A DNA stretch of 23,134 nt. Source: Bacteroidota bacterium (lineage in GTDB: Bacteria; Bacteroidota; Bacteroidia; Bacteroidales; VadinHA17). Location of the stretch: assembly GCA_023430725.1 (NCBI GenBank), contig JAEYZD010000091.1, forward strand, positions 1 through 23,134, in the 5' to 3' direction. Shown in pieces: positions 1 through 8,622 of the stretch (its first letter is position 1; every line of letters starts with the position of its first letter). The translations under genes and the position numbers were made by a program. The notes under the pieces are model-generated. The model was given only the letters and a program-made list of their open reading frames with translations, did no database searches and was not told the origin of the DNA.

Positions 1-1
1 G

Positions 2-193
2 ACTGACGGCTGGATCACCGTTTCTTACCCGTTGTCAGAGTTCAACTATGCTCCAGATGGCTCGGTCAGCGCGAACAAGCTGACGCCTGAAATGATGCGT
101 GGCCTGACATTCTATGTCTGGAACGGCGGTGTTGCCGGGAAGGACTGCAATCCGCACATATGCATAGACAACATACGCGTTGTACCGAAGTAA
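2..193 (+). CDS. C-terminal end of a PUL surface glycan-binding protein (5' truncated)
   Basis: An open frame enters from the left edge and gives 63 residues before the TAA at 191-193. Its end (GWITVSYPLSEF ... ICIDNIRVVPK) aligns by eye with the end of the next protein (GWITITFDLATY ... LYIDNIRFEHK). Both therefore finish in the same type of C-terminal beta-sandwich, as in SusD-downstream surface glycan-binding proteins of Bacteroidota. The gene stops 23 bp before the next start, so the two are very likely co-transcribed. The N-terminal part, including any lipoprotein signal or IPT/TIG repeats, is outside the window. Assignment rests on this short similarity and on context. Confidence 0.6.
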   Translation, partial: TDGWITVSYPLSEFNYAPDGSVSANKLTPEMMRGLTFYVWNGGVAGKDCNPHICIDNIRVVPK

Positions 194-216
194 TATCAAC
201 TGAAAAAAGAATTGCA

Positions 217-2346
217 ATGCATAAAATTCAGATAAAATTCCACAACTGGGCCCTGCTCATCGCAACACTCTGCGTTGTCAGCGCCGGTCTCCTTGTCACC
301 TCATGCGAGGGCAAGGAAGAGGAAGATACCAAGGTGGTTCTCCAGAGCTTCGGGCCAATGCCTATTGCCAGGGGAGCCGAACTTAAATTCATCGGACTGA
401 ACCTCGATAAGGTGACATCCGTGGTGTTGCCAAATGACATCACAATCACAACCTTTACAAAGAAGGAGCCGACCCTGCTGACCCTTACTGTTCCACAGGA
501 GGCTATGCCCGGATACGTTATGCTGAAGACTCCTGACGGCAACATCACAACCAAGACCACTATCGGTTTCTCGGAACCCATATCAATCGCCGGCTTCACC
601 CCTGCAACAGTAAAGGCAGGAGATGTGCTGACAATAACGGGTGACTATCTCAATCTTGTCGGTGAGGTAATACTCTCCGACCGTATTGTGGTCTCTGAGG
701 ATGATTTCACGAGTCACACACGTACCGAGATCAAGCTGGAGGTGCCTGCAACGGCACAGACAGGCAAGATAGCAGTTTCCAACGGAGAGGAGGAGCCGAT
801 CATAGTATACTCGGCCGCAACACTCAACGTGACGTTGCCTGCTTTCACCTCGGTGACACCGAATCCTGTAAAGGCAGGGACCAACCTTACTATTGCCGGT
901 ACAAACCTTGACCTTGTCCTCTCCGTCAAGCTTGGCGGCGGCAAGGTGATTGAGGCTGAGGACTTTGATACCCACAGCGCCACCCAGATAGTCATTTCCG
1001 TGCCTGAGGACACAAAGGACGGCAAGGTTATCATGGTACCGGCTTCAGGAGTTGAGGTGACCTCTGCAGCTGATCTGGTTATGGTGATCCCCACGGTTGC
1101 AGTTACCCCGGTAACACTGAAGAACGGACAGGATATAACGGTCACGGGAACCAACCTTGACCTTATTTCAAGTGTTGTCTTCGGCGGGAACAAACAGGGT
1201 ACGATCAAGGCCGGCGGCACCGCCACCGAGATACTGGTGACTGTCCCGGATGACGCCGTTGACGGAGTTGTAAGCTTCTTCACAAGAGCAGACAAGGAGA
1301 TTACAGGTCCTAATCTGACCATGATTGTCCCTGCTTTCTCATCATTCAGCCCCACCTCGGCCAGGGCAGGTACCACTGTCACTGTTGCGGGAACTGATCT
1401 TGATCTTATTACCATGGTAACCTTCACAGGCGGGATTGACGGCACAATCGGTGCGAGAACTGCAACTTCGCTCACCGTTACAGTACCTGTCGGAGCCAAA
1501 TCAGGCAAGATAACCCTGACAACCAAAAACGGCACCCAGATTGTCTCGGCTATTGACTTCACCCTGCTGGCCAATCTCCCGACGTTCGGTTCCTACACTC
1601 AGTTCCGCGGAGAACCAGGCAAGATCCTTACAATCAACGGCACGAACATGCTGCTGGTCAAGGAGCTGATCTTCCCTGGAAATATCGCTGCAACAGCCTA
1701 CGGCATCAAGACCGACACCAGGATTGATGTATATGTACCGATGAACGTCACGCGCGGATACGGCACAATCGGAATTCTTACCTACGAGGGAGAACAGGGC
1801 ATCTTCCCGCAGATCTTCTTCGGCGCCACAGACCCGATAGTTGATCCTGCGCTGATGATCAACAACTTCGAAGTACAGAACGGTCATGACCTCAGCTGGG
1901 ACAACTGGGGAGGCGCCGTGGAACTTGGAAGTGACCCGGCACTGGGAGTATCCGGCAATTACATGCACGGAGTACTGACAGCACTCAACGGGTGGACCTG
2001 GATATGGGGCTGCAACCATGACCAGATGCCCAAGGTATCAGTGACAAAGGCAGACCACTACCTGAAAATGGATGTCAATATAACCAAACCATTTGCGCCC
2101 GGCACAGGATCATTTACGATGAAGCTTGCCGGAACCGATATCGACATCGGCCACCTTGGCATTCAGAATCAGGACGGCAGCTGGTCAACCCCGGGCTGGA
2201 TCACTATCACATTTGATCTTGCAACCTATTCGGCACTGCCGGCAGTCATCCCTGCCAGCGGCGACTGGGGTATGACACTCTGGACCGGAGTGAACATGGA
2301 CCTTACTGGTCTTTACATTGACAACATTAGATTCGAGCATAAATAA
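217..2346 (+). CDS. Surface glycan-binding lipoprotein with six IPT/TIG modules and a C-terminal glycan-binding domain (SGBP-B-like)
   Basis: This is a 709-residue protein. The start at 217 is preferred over the in-frame ATG at 160, because 217 begins directly with a lipoprotein signal (lipobox LVTSC, Cys near residue 34) and 160 lies inside the previous gene. The residues after Cys (EGKEEED) are acidic, like the surface export signal of Bacteroidota lipoproteins. About six IPT/TIG-like modules follow, starting near residues 38, 122, 207, 291, 371 and 454; each has a G(T)NLDL-type turn and a TVP strand. The C-terminal domain (about 541-709) is rich in aromatics (GWTWIWG, DNWGG), as expected for a glycan-binding face. 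The architecture matches SGBP-B proteins: TIG modules form a stalk and the last domain binds glycan. By context the ligand should be a beta-mannan; this is inference. Confidence in the family is high, in the ligand moderate. Confidence 0.85.
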   Translation: MHKIQIKFHNWALLIATLCVVSAGLLVTSCEGKEEEDTKVVLQSFGPMPIARGAELKFIGLNLDKVTSVVLPNDITITTFTKKEPTLLTLTVPQEAMPGYVMLKTPDGNITTKTTIGFSEPISIAGFTPATVKAGDVLTITGDYLNLVGEVILSDRIVVSEDDFTSHTRTEIKLEVPATAQTGKIAVSNGEEEPIIVYSAATLNVTLPAFTSVTPNPVKAGTNLTIAGTNLDLVLSVKLGGGKVIEAEDFDTHSATQIVISVPEDTKDGKVIMVPASGVEVTSAADLVMVIPTVAVTPVTLKNGQDITVTGTNLDLISSVVFGGNKQGTIKAGGTATEILVTVPDDAVDGVVSFFTRADKEITGPNLTMIVPAFSSFSPTSARAGTTVTVAGTDLDLITMVTFTGGIDGTIGARTATSLTVTVPVGAKSGKITLTTKNGTQIVSAIDFTLLANLPTFGSYTQFRGEPGKILTINGTNMLLVKELIFPGNIAATAYGIKTDTRIDVYVPMNVTRGYGTIGILTYEGEQGIFPQIFFGATDPIVDPALMINNFEVQNGHDLSWDNWGGAVELGSDPALGVSGNYMHGVLTALNGWTWIWGCNHDQMPKVSVTKADHYLKMDVNITKPFAPGTGSFTMKLAGTDIDIGHLGIQNQDGSWSTPGWITITFDLATYSALPAVIPASGDWGMTLWTGVNMDLTGLYIDNIRFEHK

Positions 2347-2379
2347 TGGTGATTGATTAGGTTATCCATTTAATTCAGA

Positions 2380-2425
2380 GCAAAGGGTATCTCAGATTTT
2401 ATCACTAAATTGAGATACCCTTTGC
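2380..2425 (+). terminator. Strong intergenic hairpin (terminator, attenuator or mRNA processing/stability site)
   Basis: The arms at 2380-2394 and 2411-2425 are perfectly complementary over 15 bp (left core CAAAGGGTATCTCA, right core TGAGATACCCTTTG), with a 16-nt A/T-rich loop. The stem ends 30 bp before the next ATG and 34 bp after the previous stop. The 3' side (ATTTAAAAAA) has only a short T run, so it is not a textbook intrinsic terminator. A structure here could partly uncouple binding-protein expression from enzyme expression, or protect the 3' end of the upstream message. Confidence 0.6.
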
Positions 2426-2455
2426 ATTTAAAAAAGGCGGAGCTGACTATTACGT

Positions 2456-5400
2456 ATGAGATTAAATTTCAGATTGTTGTTATGCCCGGCGTTGTTGCTG
2501 GTCCTTTCTGTTGCCACTGTGGCCCAGGGCACCAGGTATGAGGCAGAGAACGGCACCCTCACCGGGGGAATTTCAGTACAGTCTTCCGTTGCCGGCTATT
2601 CGGGGACAGGCTACACCGGAATATTTCAGAATGACGGAGATGCAGTATCAGTTTCCATCACCCTGACTCAGGGCGGCTGGTTCAAGCTTTACCTGGGGTA
2701 TGCGGCACCTTACGGCGACAAGAAGAACATCGTCGGGATCAACGGCAACAGCTCCGAGGCATCATTCCCTGCCACCGCTTCCTTTACAGAGATCACGTTT
2801 GGAAAGGTCTGGCTGAAAGAGGGGGTCAACACCCTTTCACTGACAAAGAGCTGGGGCTGGTTCCTGTTTGACTATTTCAGGATTGAACCTGACACCGATC
2901 TGGAAGTGAATGTGCAGTTGCCGTATACGCTTTCAACCACCGGGGCACACAGTGAGACAAGGAGACTCTGGAGCTATCTTATGGACAGTTTCACTCACAA
3001 GATACACTCGGGTGCAATGAGCCTCAATGCAAAGGAGGAGGCTGAGTGGCTATTCTCCCAGACCGGCAAATATCCAGCGCTAATAGGCCTCGACTTCATG
3101 AATCATAACCGCAACTACAGCTGGTTTGACAAGTCAGTGCTCGTCACCGAGGCCAGGAACTGGTACAACAGGAATGGCCTGGTGGCCATCTGCTGGCACT
3201 GGCGCGATCCGTCACGTGCCACTGAGGCATTTTACACGGCGGATACCCAGTTTGACATCACTAAGATATACGAGACCACCTCGGCAGAATACCAGGCAAT
3301 GCTGAGTGACATTGACATAATTGCCGGTTTTCTGAAACAGCTCAACAACGAAAACATACCTGTGCTGTTCCGGCCACTTCATGAAGCTTCCGGGGGTTGG
3401 TTCTGGTGGGGAGCAAAAGGAGCAGAACCATGCAAGGCACTCTGGCGGCTTATGTTTGACCGTCTCGTAAACTATCACGGCCTGAAGAACCTGATATGGG
3501 TCTGGACCACTGATGCCGCGGCCGATAATCTCACGTGGTATCCCGGAGATGAGTACGTTGACATTCTGGGCGCTGACATCTACGCGGCAGACGGTGACTT
3601 CAACTCCCAGGTTCTGACTTATAATTCAATCAGGGAGAGATTCGGCGGCAAAAAACTTATTACACTCAGCGAGAACGGACCTGTCCCTGATCCTGACAGG
3701 CTGGTGGCTGACCGGGCTCACTGGTCGTGGTTCATGCCCTGGTACGGCTCCTTTATCCGTGACGGGATAAAGAATCCCCTCAGCCACTGGCAGAAGGTGA
3801 TGGGCCATGACTATGTGGTGACCCTCGACGAGATGCCGGATCTGAAAACCTACCCTCTGAGTGATGAGCCTGATTACAGCGCTTACCCGCAGGGATTCTT
3901 CATGGCCGGATGGAAGCCCCGGACAGCTGCAGTGCCTGAATACACCGATGTTCCGGCAGTGACCGATCCTGTTACGGTTGCCGTCACGGTTGACTTTGCC
4001 GACACTGTCACTAAAGTGTCGCCGTACCTGTTTGGTGACAATGCCAATCTCTGGACAGGACCGATGTCCGACAATGCCACACTGATGAAGCATATTGCCA
4101 ACCGCGATCAGGGTGTGATGCGTGGCCCCGGAGGCAGCACCTCTGACGCCTTCTTCTGGAACAGGGGCACCAATCAGCGGCCAGCTGATGTACCGCAAAC
4201 ACTCCTCAATGATCCGACAAACACATGGTGGCCCTGGTACGGGCAGAGGGCGGAGAACTGGACGATGCACGCCGATTCATTCTACAGCATACTCAGCAAG
4301 GCAGGAATAACAGGAATGATTACAGTGAACTACGGTTATGCCAGGTACGGCACGAGTGACAACCCCGTGGCACAGGCCGCACACATGGCTGCAGAATGGG
4401 TGCGCTATGATAACGGCAGGACGAAGTTCTGGGAGATTGGCAACGAGGTCTTCGGCAGCTGGGAAGCCGGTTACCGCATTGACCGGTCCCTGAACAAGGA
4501 CGGCCAGCCGGAGTATATCACACCTCAGCTCTACGGTCAGCACTGCCGTGTCTTCATTGACTCGATGAAGGCTGCCGCTGCTCAGACCGGCAAGGAGATA
4601 AAAATCGGCGTGGTGATGGTGGAAGCCGCCTCTACCCACAATTCATGGAATACCGGGGTGGCGGCTCAGGTCGGTGATATTGCCGACTTCTACGTGGTTC
4701 ACAGCTACTATACACCCTATAACACTAACTCTGATGTGGCAACGGTGCTGGGCTCCTACAGCTATACAGAAGGATACAGGAACTATGTAAGGTCAACTGT
4801 TGAGGCTGCCGGAATGCCAATGCTGCCGGTGGCACTGACTGAGTACAATATCTTCGCCACAGGCTCCAACCAGGCCGTATCGCATGCAAATGGCATGCAG
4901 GCTGTACTGGCAACAGGCGAGATGATCAGATCAGGCTTCGGCGCCGCCTGCCGCTGGGACCTGGCCAATGGCTGGGATAACGGCAATGATCACGGAATGT
5001 ATTCCTATAACGAACCCTTCATCCCGAACTATACACCCCATCCGGCATTCTATCATCTCTACTATATGCGCCGCCACACGGGAGATGTGCTTCTGAAATC
5101 AACGGTCACCGGCGCCCCAGGCGTGGTAATCACTCCCACAGCTTTCAGTTCCGGCCACATCGGGGCCTCGCTCGTGAACACCACAAAGGTGAGAAAGGTT
5201 GTCAGAATCAATCTGAAGGACTACGGTGTGGGCGAGCGGTTCTTCACATATACACTGACAGGAACAGAGGGAACTGATTTCTCCAGGAAGGTGTTTGTCA
5301 ACGGCAAAGGCAGCAACCTTGAGGCCGGAGGACCGGCTGATTACGAGACAATCAAAGCCAGTGCGGTTCTCATCGGTGAAGAAATAAGAGTGGTGCTTCC

Positions 5401-5728
5401 GCCTCTCTCCTCACTGTACCTGCTTGTTGAGCCGGGAACGAAGCAACTGGCAATAAACAATGAGATTACATCCTCTGAACAGTTGCAGGCTGCTGACGAT
5501 ATAACCATACGGCCCAATCCCTCTGACGGAAACGTTACAGTTGAAAACCTCCCTGACGGCGTTGCACGTATCTCAATAAGTGACCTCCTCGGGACAATTT
5601 TAATGACATCGGAACTGGAAAGTGACGGTTCAGCCATCCCCCTGGCCACCGCCCTTGATCCGGGAATTTATCTGATAACCTTTTCCGGGGATAAATACAG
5701 GGTCTCAAGGAAATTAATAATCAAATAA
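2456..5728 (+). CDS. Secreted two-catalytic-domain mannanase: CBM35 - GH26 - GH51/GH44-like domain - T9SS sorting domain
   Basis: This is a 1090-residue exported enzyme. Residues 1-23 are a signal peptide (ends VAQG). Residues about 27-145 resemble CBM35 (RYEAENGTL start, FDYFRIEP end). Residues about 150-480 are GH26 beta-mannanase: acid/base Glu310 in RPLHEASGGWFWWG and nucleophile Glu406 in TLSENG. Residues about 505-1010 form a second clan GH-A-type domain: RGPGGS near the start, Glu664 in FWEIGNE and Glu796 in ALTEYN, followed by a C-terminal beta-sandwich. This most resembles GH51 arabinofuranosidases or GH44 endoglucanases; I cannot decide between them. The last 75 residues (IRPNPSDG ... 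VSRKLIIK) are a type A T9SS sorting domain, so the protein should be outside the cell or on its surface. The gene starts just after the intergenic hairpin, and GH31 follows 9 bp after its stop. Substrate of the second domain is unknown. Confidence 0.88.
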   Translation: MRLNFRLLLCPALLLVLSVATVAQGTRYEAENGTLTGGISVQSSVAGYSGTGYTGIFQNDGDAVSVSITLTQGGWFKLYLGYAAPYGDKKNIVGINGNSSEASFPATASFTEITFGKVWLKEGVNTLSLTKSWGWFLFDYFRIEPDTDLEVNVQLPYTLSTTGAHSETRRLWSYLMDSFTHKIHSGAMSLNAKEEAEWLFSQTGKYPALIGLDFMNHNRNYSWFDKSVLVTEARNWYNRNGLVAICWHWRDPSRATEAFYTADTQFDITKIYETTSAEYQAMLSDIDIIAGFLKQLNNENIPVLFRPLHEASGGWFWWGAKGAEPCKALWRLMFDRLVNYHGLKNLIWVWTTDAAADNLTWYPGDEYVDILGADIYAADGDFNSQVLTYNSIRERFGGKKLITLSENGPVPDPDRLVADRAHWSWFMPWYGSFIRDGIKNPLSHWQKVMGHDYVVTLDEMPDLKTYPLSDEPDYSAYPQGFFMAGWKPRTAAVPEYTDVPAVTDPVTVAVTVDFADTVTKVSPYLFGDNANLWTGPMSDNATLMKHIANRDQGVMRGPGGSTSDAFFWNRGTNQRPADVPQTLLNDPTNTWWPWYGQRAENWTMHADSFYSILSKAGITGMITVNYGYARYGTSDNPVAQAAHMAAEWVRYDNGRTKFWEIGNEVFGSWEAGYRIDRSLNKDGQPEYITPQLYGQHCRVFIDSMKAAAAQTGKEIKIGVVMVEAASTHNSWNTGVAAQVGDIADFYVVHSYYTPYNTNSDVATVLGSYSYTEGYRNYVRSTVEAAGMPMLPVALTEYNIFATGSNQAVSHANGMQAVLATGEMIRSGFGAACRWDLANGWDNGNDHGMYSYNEPFIPNYTPHPAFYHLYYMRRHTGDVLLKSTVTGAPGVVITPTAFSSGHIGASLVNTTKVRKVVRINLKDYGVGERFFTYTLTGTEGTDFSRKVFVNGKGSNLEAGGPADYETIKASAVLIGEEIRVVLPPLSSLYLLVEPGTKQLAINNEITSSEQLQAADDITIRPNPSDGNVTVENLPDGVARISISDLLGTILMTSELESDGSAIPLATALDPGIYLITFSGDKYRVSRKLIIK

Positions 5729-5737
5729 CACTGACAG

Positions 5738-8593
5738 ATGAAACTTGCACGAACACTTTCAGCAATCGGAGCTTCGGCTGCCTTCACAGTTGCAGTCGCA
5801 CTGTGCTCCTGCTCAGGTGAACCCTACGAGCGGACTGACAATGGAATGACAGTCCGTCTCAACGGCAAATCTGATTATCCGGGTCAGGCCGTGAGACTTC
5901 AGGTTGTCAATGACCGGATCATCAGGGTCACGGCTGTACCCTCCGGTGAATTTCCGGAATCGGTGAGTCTGATGGCTCTTCCTCTGCCTTCCGGCAAATC
6001 CGATTTTACAATCGAAAAGGGAGAGGGTCTCATCACCCTGAGCACCTCTTCGCTCAGCGCAGAAGTATCACTTAAAACCGGTGAGGTCCGGTTCACGGAC
6101 CGTGACGGCAATCTCTTCCTGGCAGAACTGGAGGGAGGCGGAAGAAGCTTCTCGCCCGTTATGGCAATCAACGAGACCGGCCACACGGTCAGGCAGCAGT
6201 TTGAGTCGCATCCTGACGAGGCAATCTATGGCCTGGGAGCCAACCAGACCTCCTTCATGAACCTGAAGGGGAAGGATGCCGATCTGTTCCAGTACAACAC
6301 AATGGCAGTGGTCCCTTTCATTGTCTCAAACAGGAATTATGGAATCCTCTGGGACAACAACTCACGTACAAAATACGGCGATATCCGCGAGTGGAACGAA
6401 CTGTCGGCACTGAAACTCTACGACAGGGAAGGAGCGGAGGGTGGACTGACTGCAGTGTATGCCGACCGGAAGAGCGGCAAAAATGTCTTCACCACCCGCC
6501 AGGAAAAGGAGATCAGTTACCAGTTCATCCCGGACCTTGTGAAATTTCCGCAGGGATTCAGCCTGGGTGACGGTATGGTCACCTGGGAGGGGGAGTTCGA
6601 GTCAGACACTTCGGGAGAGCATAAGTTCATGTTCAATTCGGCAGGGTATGCAAAGCTCTGGATTGACGGGAGGCTGATATTCGACCGCTGGAGACAGTGC
6701 TGGAACGCCTCCACCAACTATTTCAACCTCAACCTTGAACAGGGTAAGCGCTATCCGGTAAAGATAGAATGGATCCCAGACGGCGGCGAGTCATACATCG
6801 CGCTCCGCTATCTTACTCCGCTTGATGCAGACGAACAGCAGAGGATCTCATTCTGGTCCGAGGTGGCTGACCAGATTGACTATTACTTCATAAGCGGAGA
6901 GAGCATGGATGAGGTCATCAGCGGTTACCGCACCGTAACAGGCAAAGCCCCTGTGATGCCGAAATGGGCAATGGGATTCTGGCAGAGCCGCCAGCGATAC
7001 ACAAACCAGCAGGAACTCCTCGATGTAGTCCGTGAGTACAGGAAGCGGCAGATACCGTTTGATAACATTGTGTTAGACTGGCAATACTGGCCTATTGACA
7101 AATGGGGTGACCATCAGTTTGACCCTGACCGTTTTCCTGATCCCGATGCGATGATCAGCACGCTGCACAATGAGCTGAACGCAAACATTATGATCTCTGT
7201 CTGGCCCAAGTACTATGTGGGCACAGAAAACTACGAGGCCATGAAAAGCAAGGGTTATCTCTACATGCGTAACGTAGAGAAGGAGCGCAAGGACTGGATC
7301 GGTTACCTCTCCACCTTCTATGACGCGTTCAACGCAGATGCCAGGAAGGCATTCTGGGACCAGATCAACACCGCCCTGTACAGCAAGGGGATTGATGCAT
7401 GGTGGCTCGATGCCACCGAGCCGGATATAACCTCGAACCTGCCGATGGATGAGCGCAAGGCGATGATGAACCCGACAGCCCTCGGCTCGGCCGACAGGTA
7501 CTTCAATGCCTATGCCCTGGTACAGGCACAGGGAGTCTTCGAGGGGCAGCGCGCCACGGATCCGGAAAACCGGGTCTTCATCCTGACACGCTCCGCATTC
7601 GGGGGACTTCAGCGCTACTCCGCCGCCAACTGGAGCGGTGACATAGCTGCAAGATGGCACGATATGGCTGCACAGATACCCTGCGGACTGAACTTCTCGA
7701 TGTCAGGGATACCATGGTGGACGATGGACATCGGGGGATTCTCGGTTGAGAGCCGCTTCCATAACCCCTCTCCGGCAGACCAGGAGGAGTGGCGTGAGCT
7801 GATGACCCGCTGGCACCAGTATGGGGCATTCGTGCCTCTGTTCAGATCACACGGCGAATTCCCATTCCGCGAGATGTATAATACCGCCCCGGCCGGACAT
7901 CCTGCATACAAGGCAATGGTTGAATACAACCAGCTTAGATACAGACTGATGCCTTATATCTATTCCCTTGCAGGGCATGCCTGGCTGAATGACTACACCA
8001 TCATGAGAGGCCTCACAATGGACTTCAGCGGTGATACAGCCGTCTTCGATATCCCTGACCAGTATATGTTCGGGCCGTCCCTGATGATAAACCCGGTGAC
8101 CGAATACAAAGCCCGGTCACGCAGCGTTTATCTCCCCGCCGCCTACGGATGGTATGACATGCGTACCGGGAGGTACTTCGCCGGAGGCGCTGTGACTGAG
8201 GCAGAGGCACCGTATGAATATATGCCTGTATTTGTCAGGGAAGGATCAGTTATCCCCTTTGGCCCGGCAATTCAGTACACAACTGAAAAACAGGCTGATC
8301 CGCTTACCGTCTGGGTCTATACGGGGGCTGACGGCAGCTTCACCCTGTATGAAGATGAGGGTGACAATTACAACTACGAGGAGGGGGCATACTCACTCAT
8401 ACCGATAGCCTGGAACGAAGCCGGCAGAACCCTTACAATCGGTGCACGCACCGGTGAGTACCAGGGAATGCTTACGGAACGCACCGTAAATGTTGTTGTC
8501 GTTTCAAAGGGCAAGCCCGTAAAGCTTGATTTCGGAAGAACACCTGATAAAACGGTAACCTATACGGGAGATGAGATAAAACTGCAGTTTTGA
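5738..8593 (+). CDS. GH31 alpha-glycosidase lipoprotein with inserted PA14 domain (alpha-xylosidase- or alpha-galactosidase-like)
   Basis: This is a 951-residue protein. The N-terminus ends in a lipobox-like LCSC with Cys25, so it is a probable lipoprotein. A PA14 module (about residues 262-362, with WEGEFESDTSGEHKF and KLWIDGRLIFDRW) is inserted between the N-terminal beta-domain and the barrel. The catalytic GH31 barrel has nucleophile Asp558 in WWLDATEPD and acid/base Asp635 in NWSGDIAARW, and both are intact. PA14 insertion plus the DATEPD motif are known from xyloglucan alpha-xylosidases such as those of Cellvibrio and Bacteroides ovatus. GH31 also contains alpha-galactosidases, and an alpha-galactosidase would fit a mannan locus better. 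It would remove single alpha-linked side sugars. It lies 9 bp after the GH26 gene and 29 bp before the esterase, inside one operon. Family assignment is firm; substrate is open. Confidence 0.9.
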   Translation: MKLARTLSAIGASAAFTVAVALCSCSGEPYERTDNGMTVRLNGKSDYPGQAVRLQVVNDRIIRVTAVPSGEFPESVSLMALPLPSGKSDFTIEKGEGLITLSTSSLSAEVSLKTGEVRFTDRDGNLFLAELEGGGRSFSPVMAINETGHTVRQQFESHPDEAIYGLGANQTSFMNLKGKDADLFQYNTMAVVPFIVSNRNYGILWDNNSRTKYGDIREWNELSALKLYDREGAEGGLTAVYADRKSGKNVFTTRQEKEISYQFIPDLVKFPQGFSLGDGMVTWEGEFESDTSGEHKFMFNSAGYAKLWIDGRLIFDRWRQCWNASTNYFNLNLEQGKRYPVKIEWIPDGGESYIALRYLTPLDADEQQRISFWSEVADQIDYYFISGESMDEVISGYRTVTGKAPVMPKWAMGFWQSRQRYTNQQELLDVVREYRKRQIPFDNIVLDWQYWPIDKWGDHQFDPDRFPDPDAMISTLHNELNANIMISVWPKYYVGTENYEAMKSKGYLYMRNVEKERKDWIGYLSTFYDAFNADARKAFWDQINTALYSKGIDAWWLDATEPDITSNLPMDERKAMMNPTALGSADRYFNAYALVQAQGVFEGQRATDPENRVFILTRSAFGGLQRYSAANWSGDIAARWHDMAAQIPCGLNFSMSGIPWWTMDIGGFSVESRFHNPSPADQEEWRELMTRWHQYGAFVPLFRSHGEFPFREMYNTAPAGHPAYKAMVEYNQLRYRLMPYIYSLAGHAWLNDYTIMRGLTMDFSGDTAVFDIPDQYMFGPSLMINPVTEYKARSRSVYLPAAYGWYDMRTGRYFAGGAVTEAEAPYEYMPVFVREGSVIPFGPAIQYTTEKQADPLTVWVYTGADGSFTLYEDEGDNYNYEEGAYSLIPIAWNEAGRTLTIGARTGEYQGMLTERTVNVVVVSKGKPVKLDFGRTPDKTVTYTGDEIKLQF

Positions 8594-8622
8594 GAACAGT
8601 ATTGCATTAAAATTATATTGAA

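Noticed and set aside
160..216. N-terminal extension of the glycan-binding lipoprotein from ATG 160
   Set aside because: It lies within the preceding coding region and would put 19 polar residues before the lipoprotein signal; ATG 217 gives a normal signal.
714..1574. Long open frame on the - strand (about 286 codons) inside the glycan-binding protein gene
   Set aside because: It is antisense to a clear lipoprotein with repeated TIG modules. Its sequence is low in variety and mirrors the repeats; it has no domain or leader.
3880..4000. Possible frameshift or gene break between the GH26 and second catalytic domain
   Set aside because: The frame is open without interruption from 2456 to 5728 and the segment reads as a normal Pro/Val/Thr-rich linker (VPAVTDPVTVAVTV).
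3626..4270. - strand open frame (about 214 codons) within the GH26 fusion gene
   Set aside because: It lies opposite the linker and second catalytic domain, whose + strand frame is continuous and motif-bearing. No independent support.
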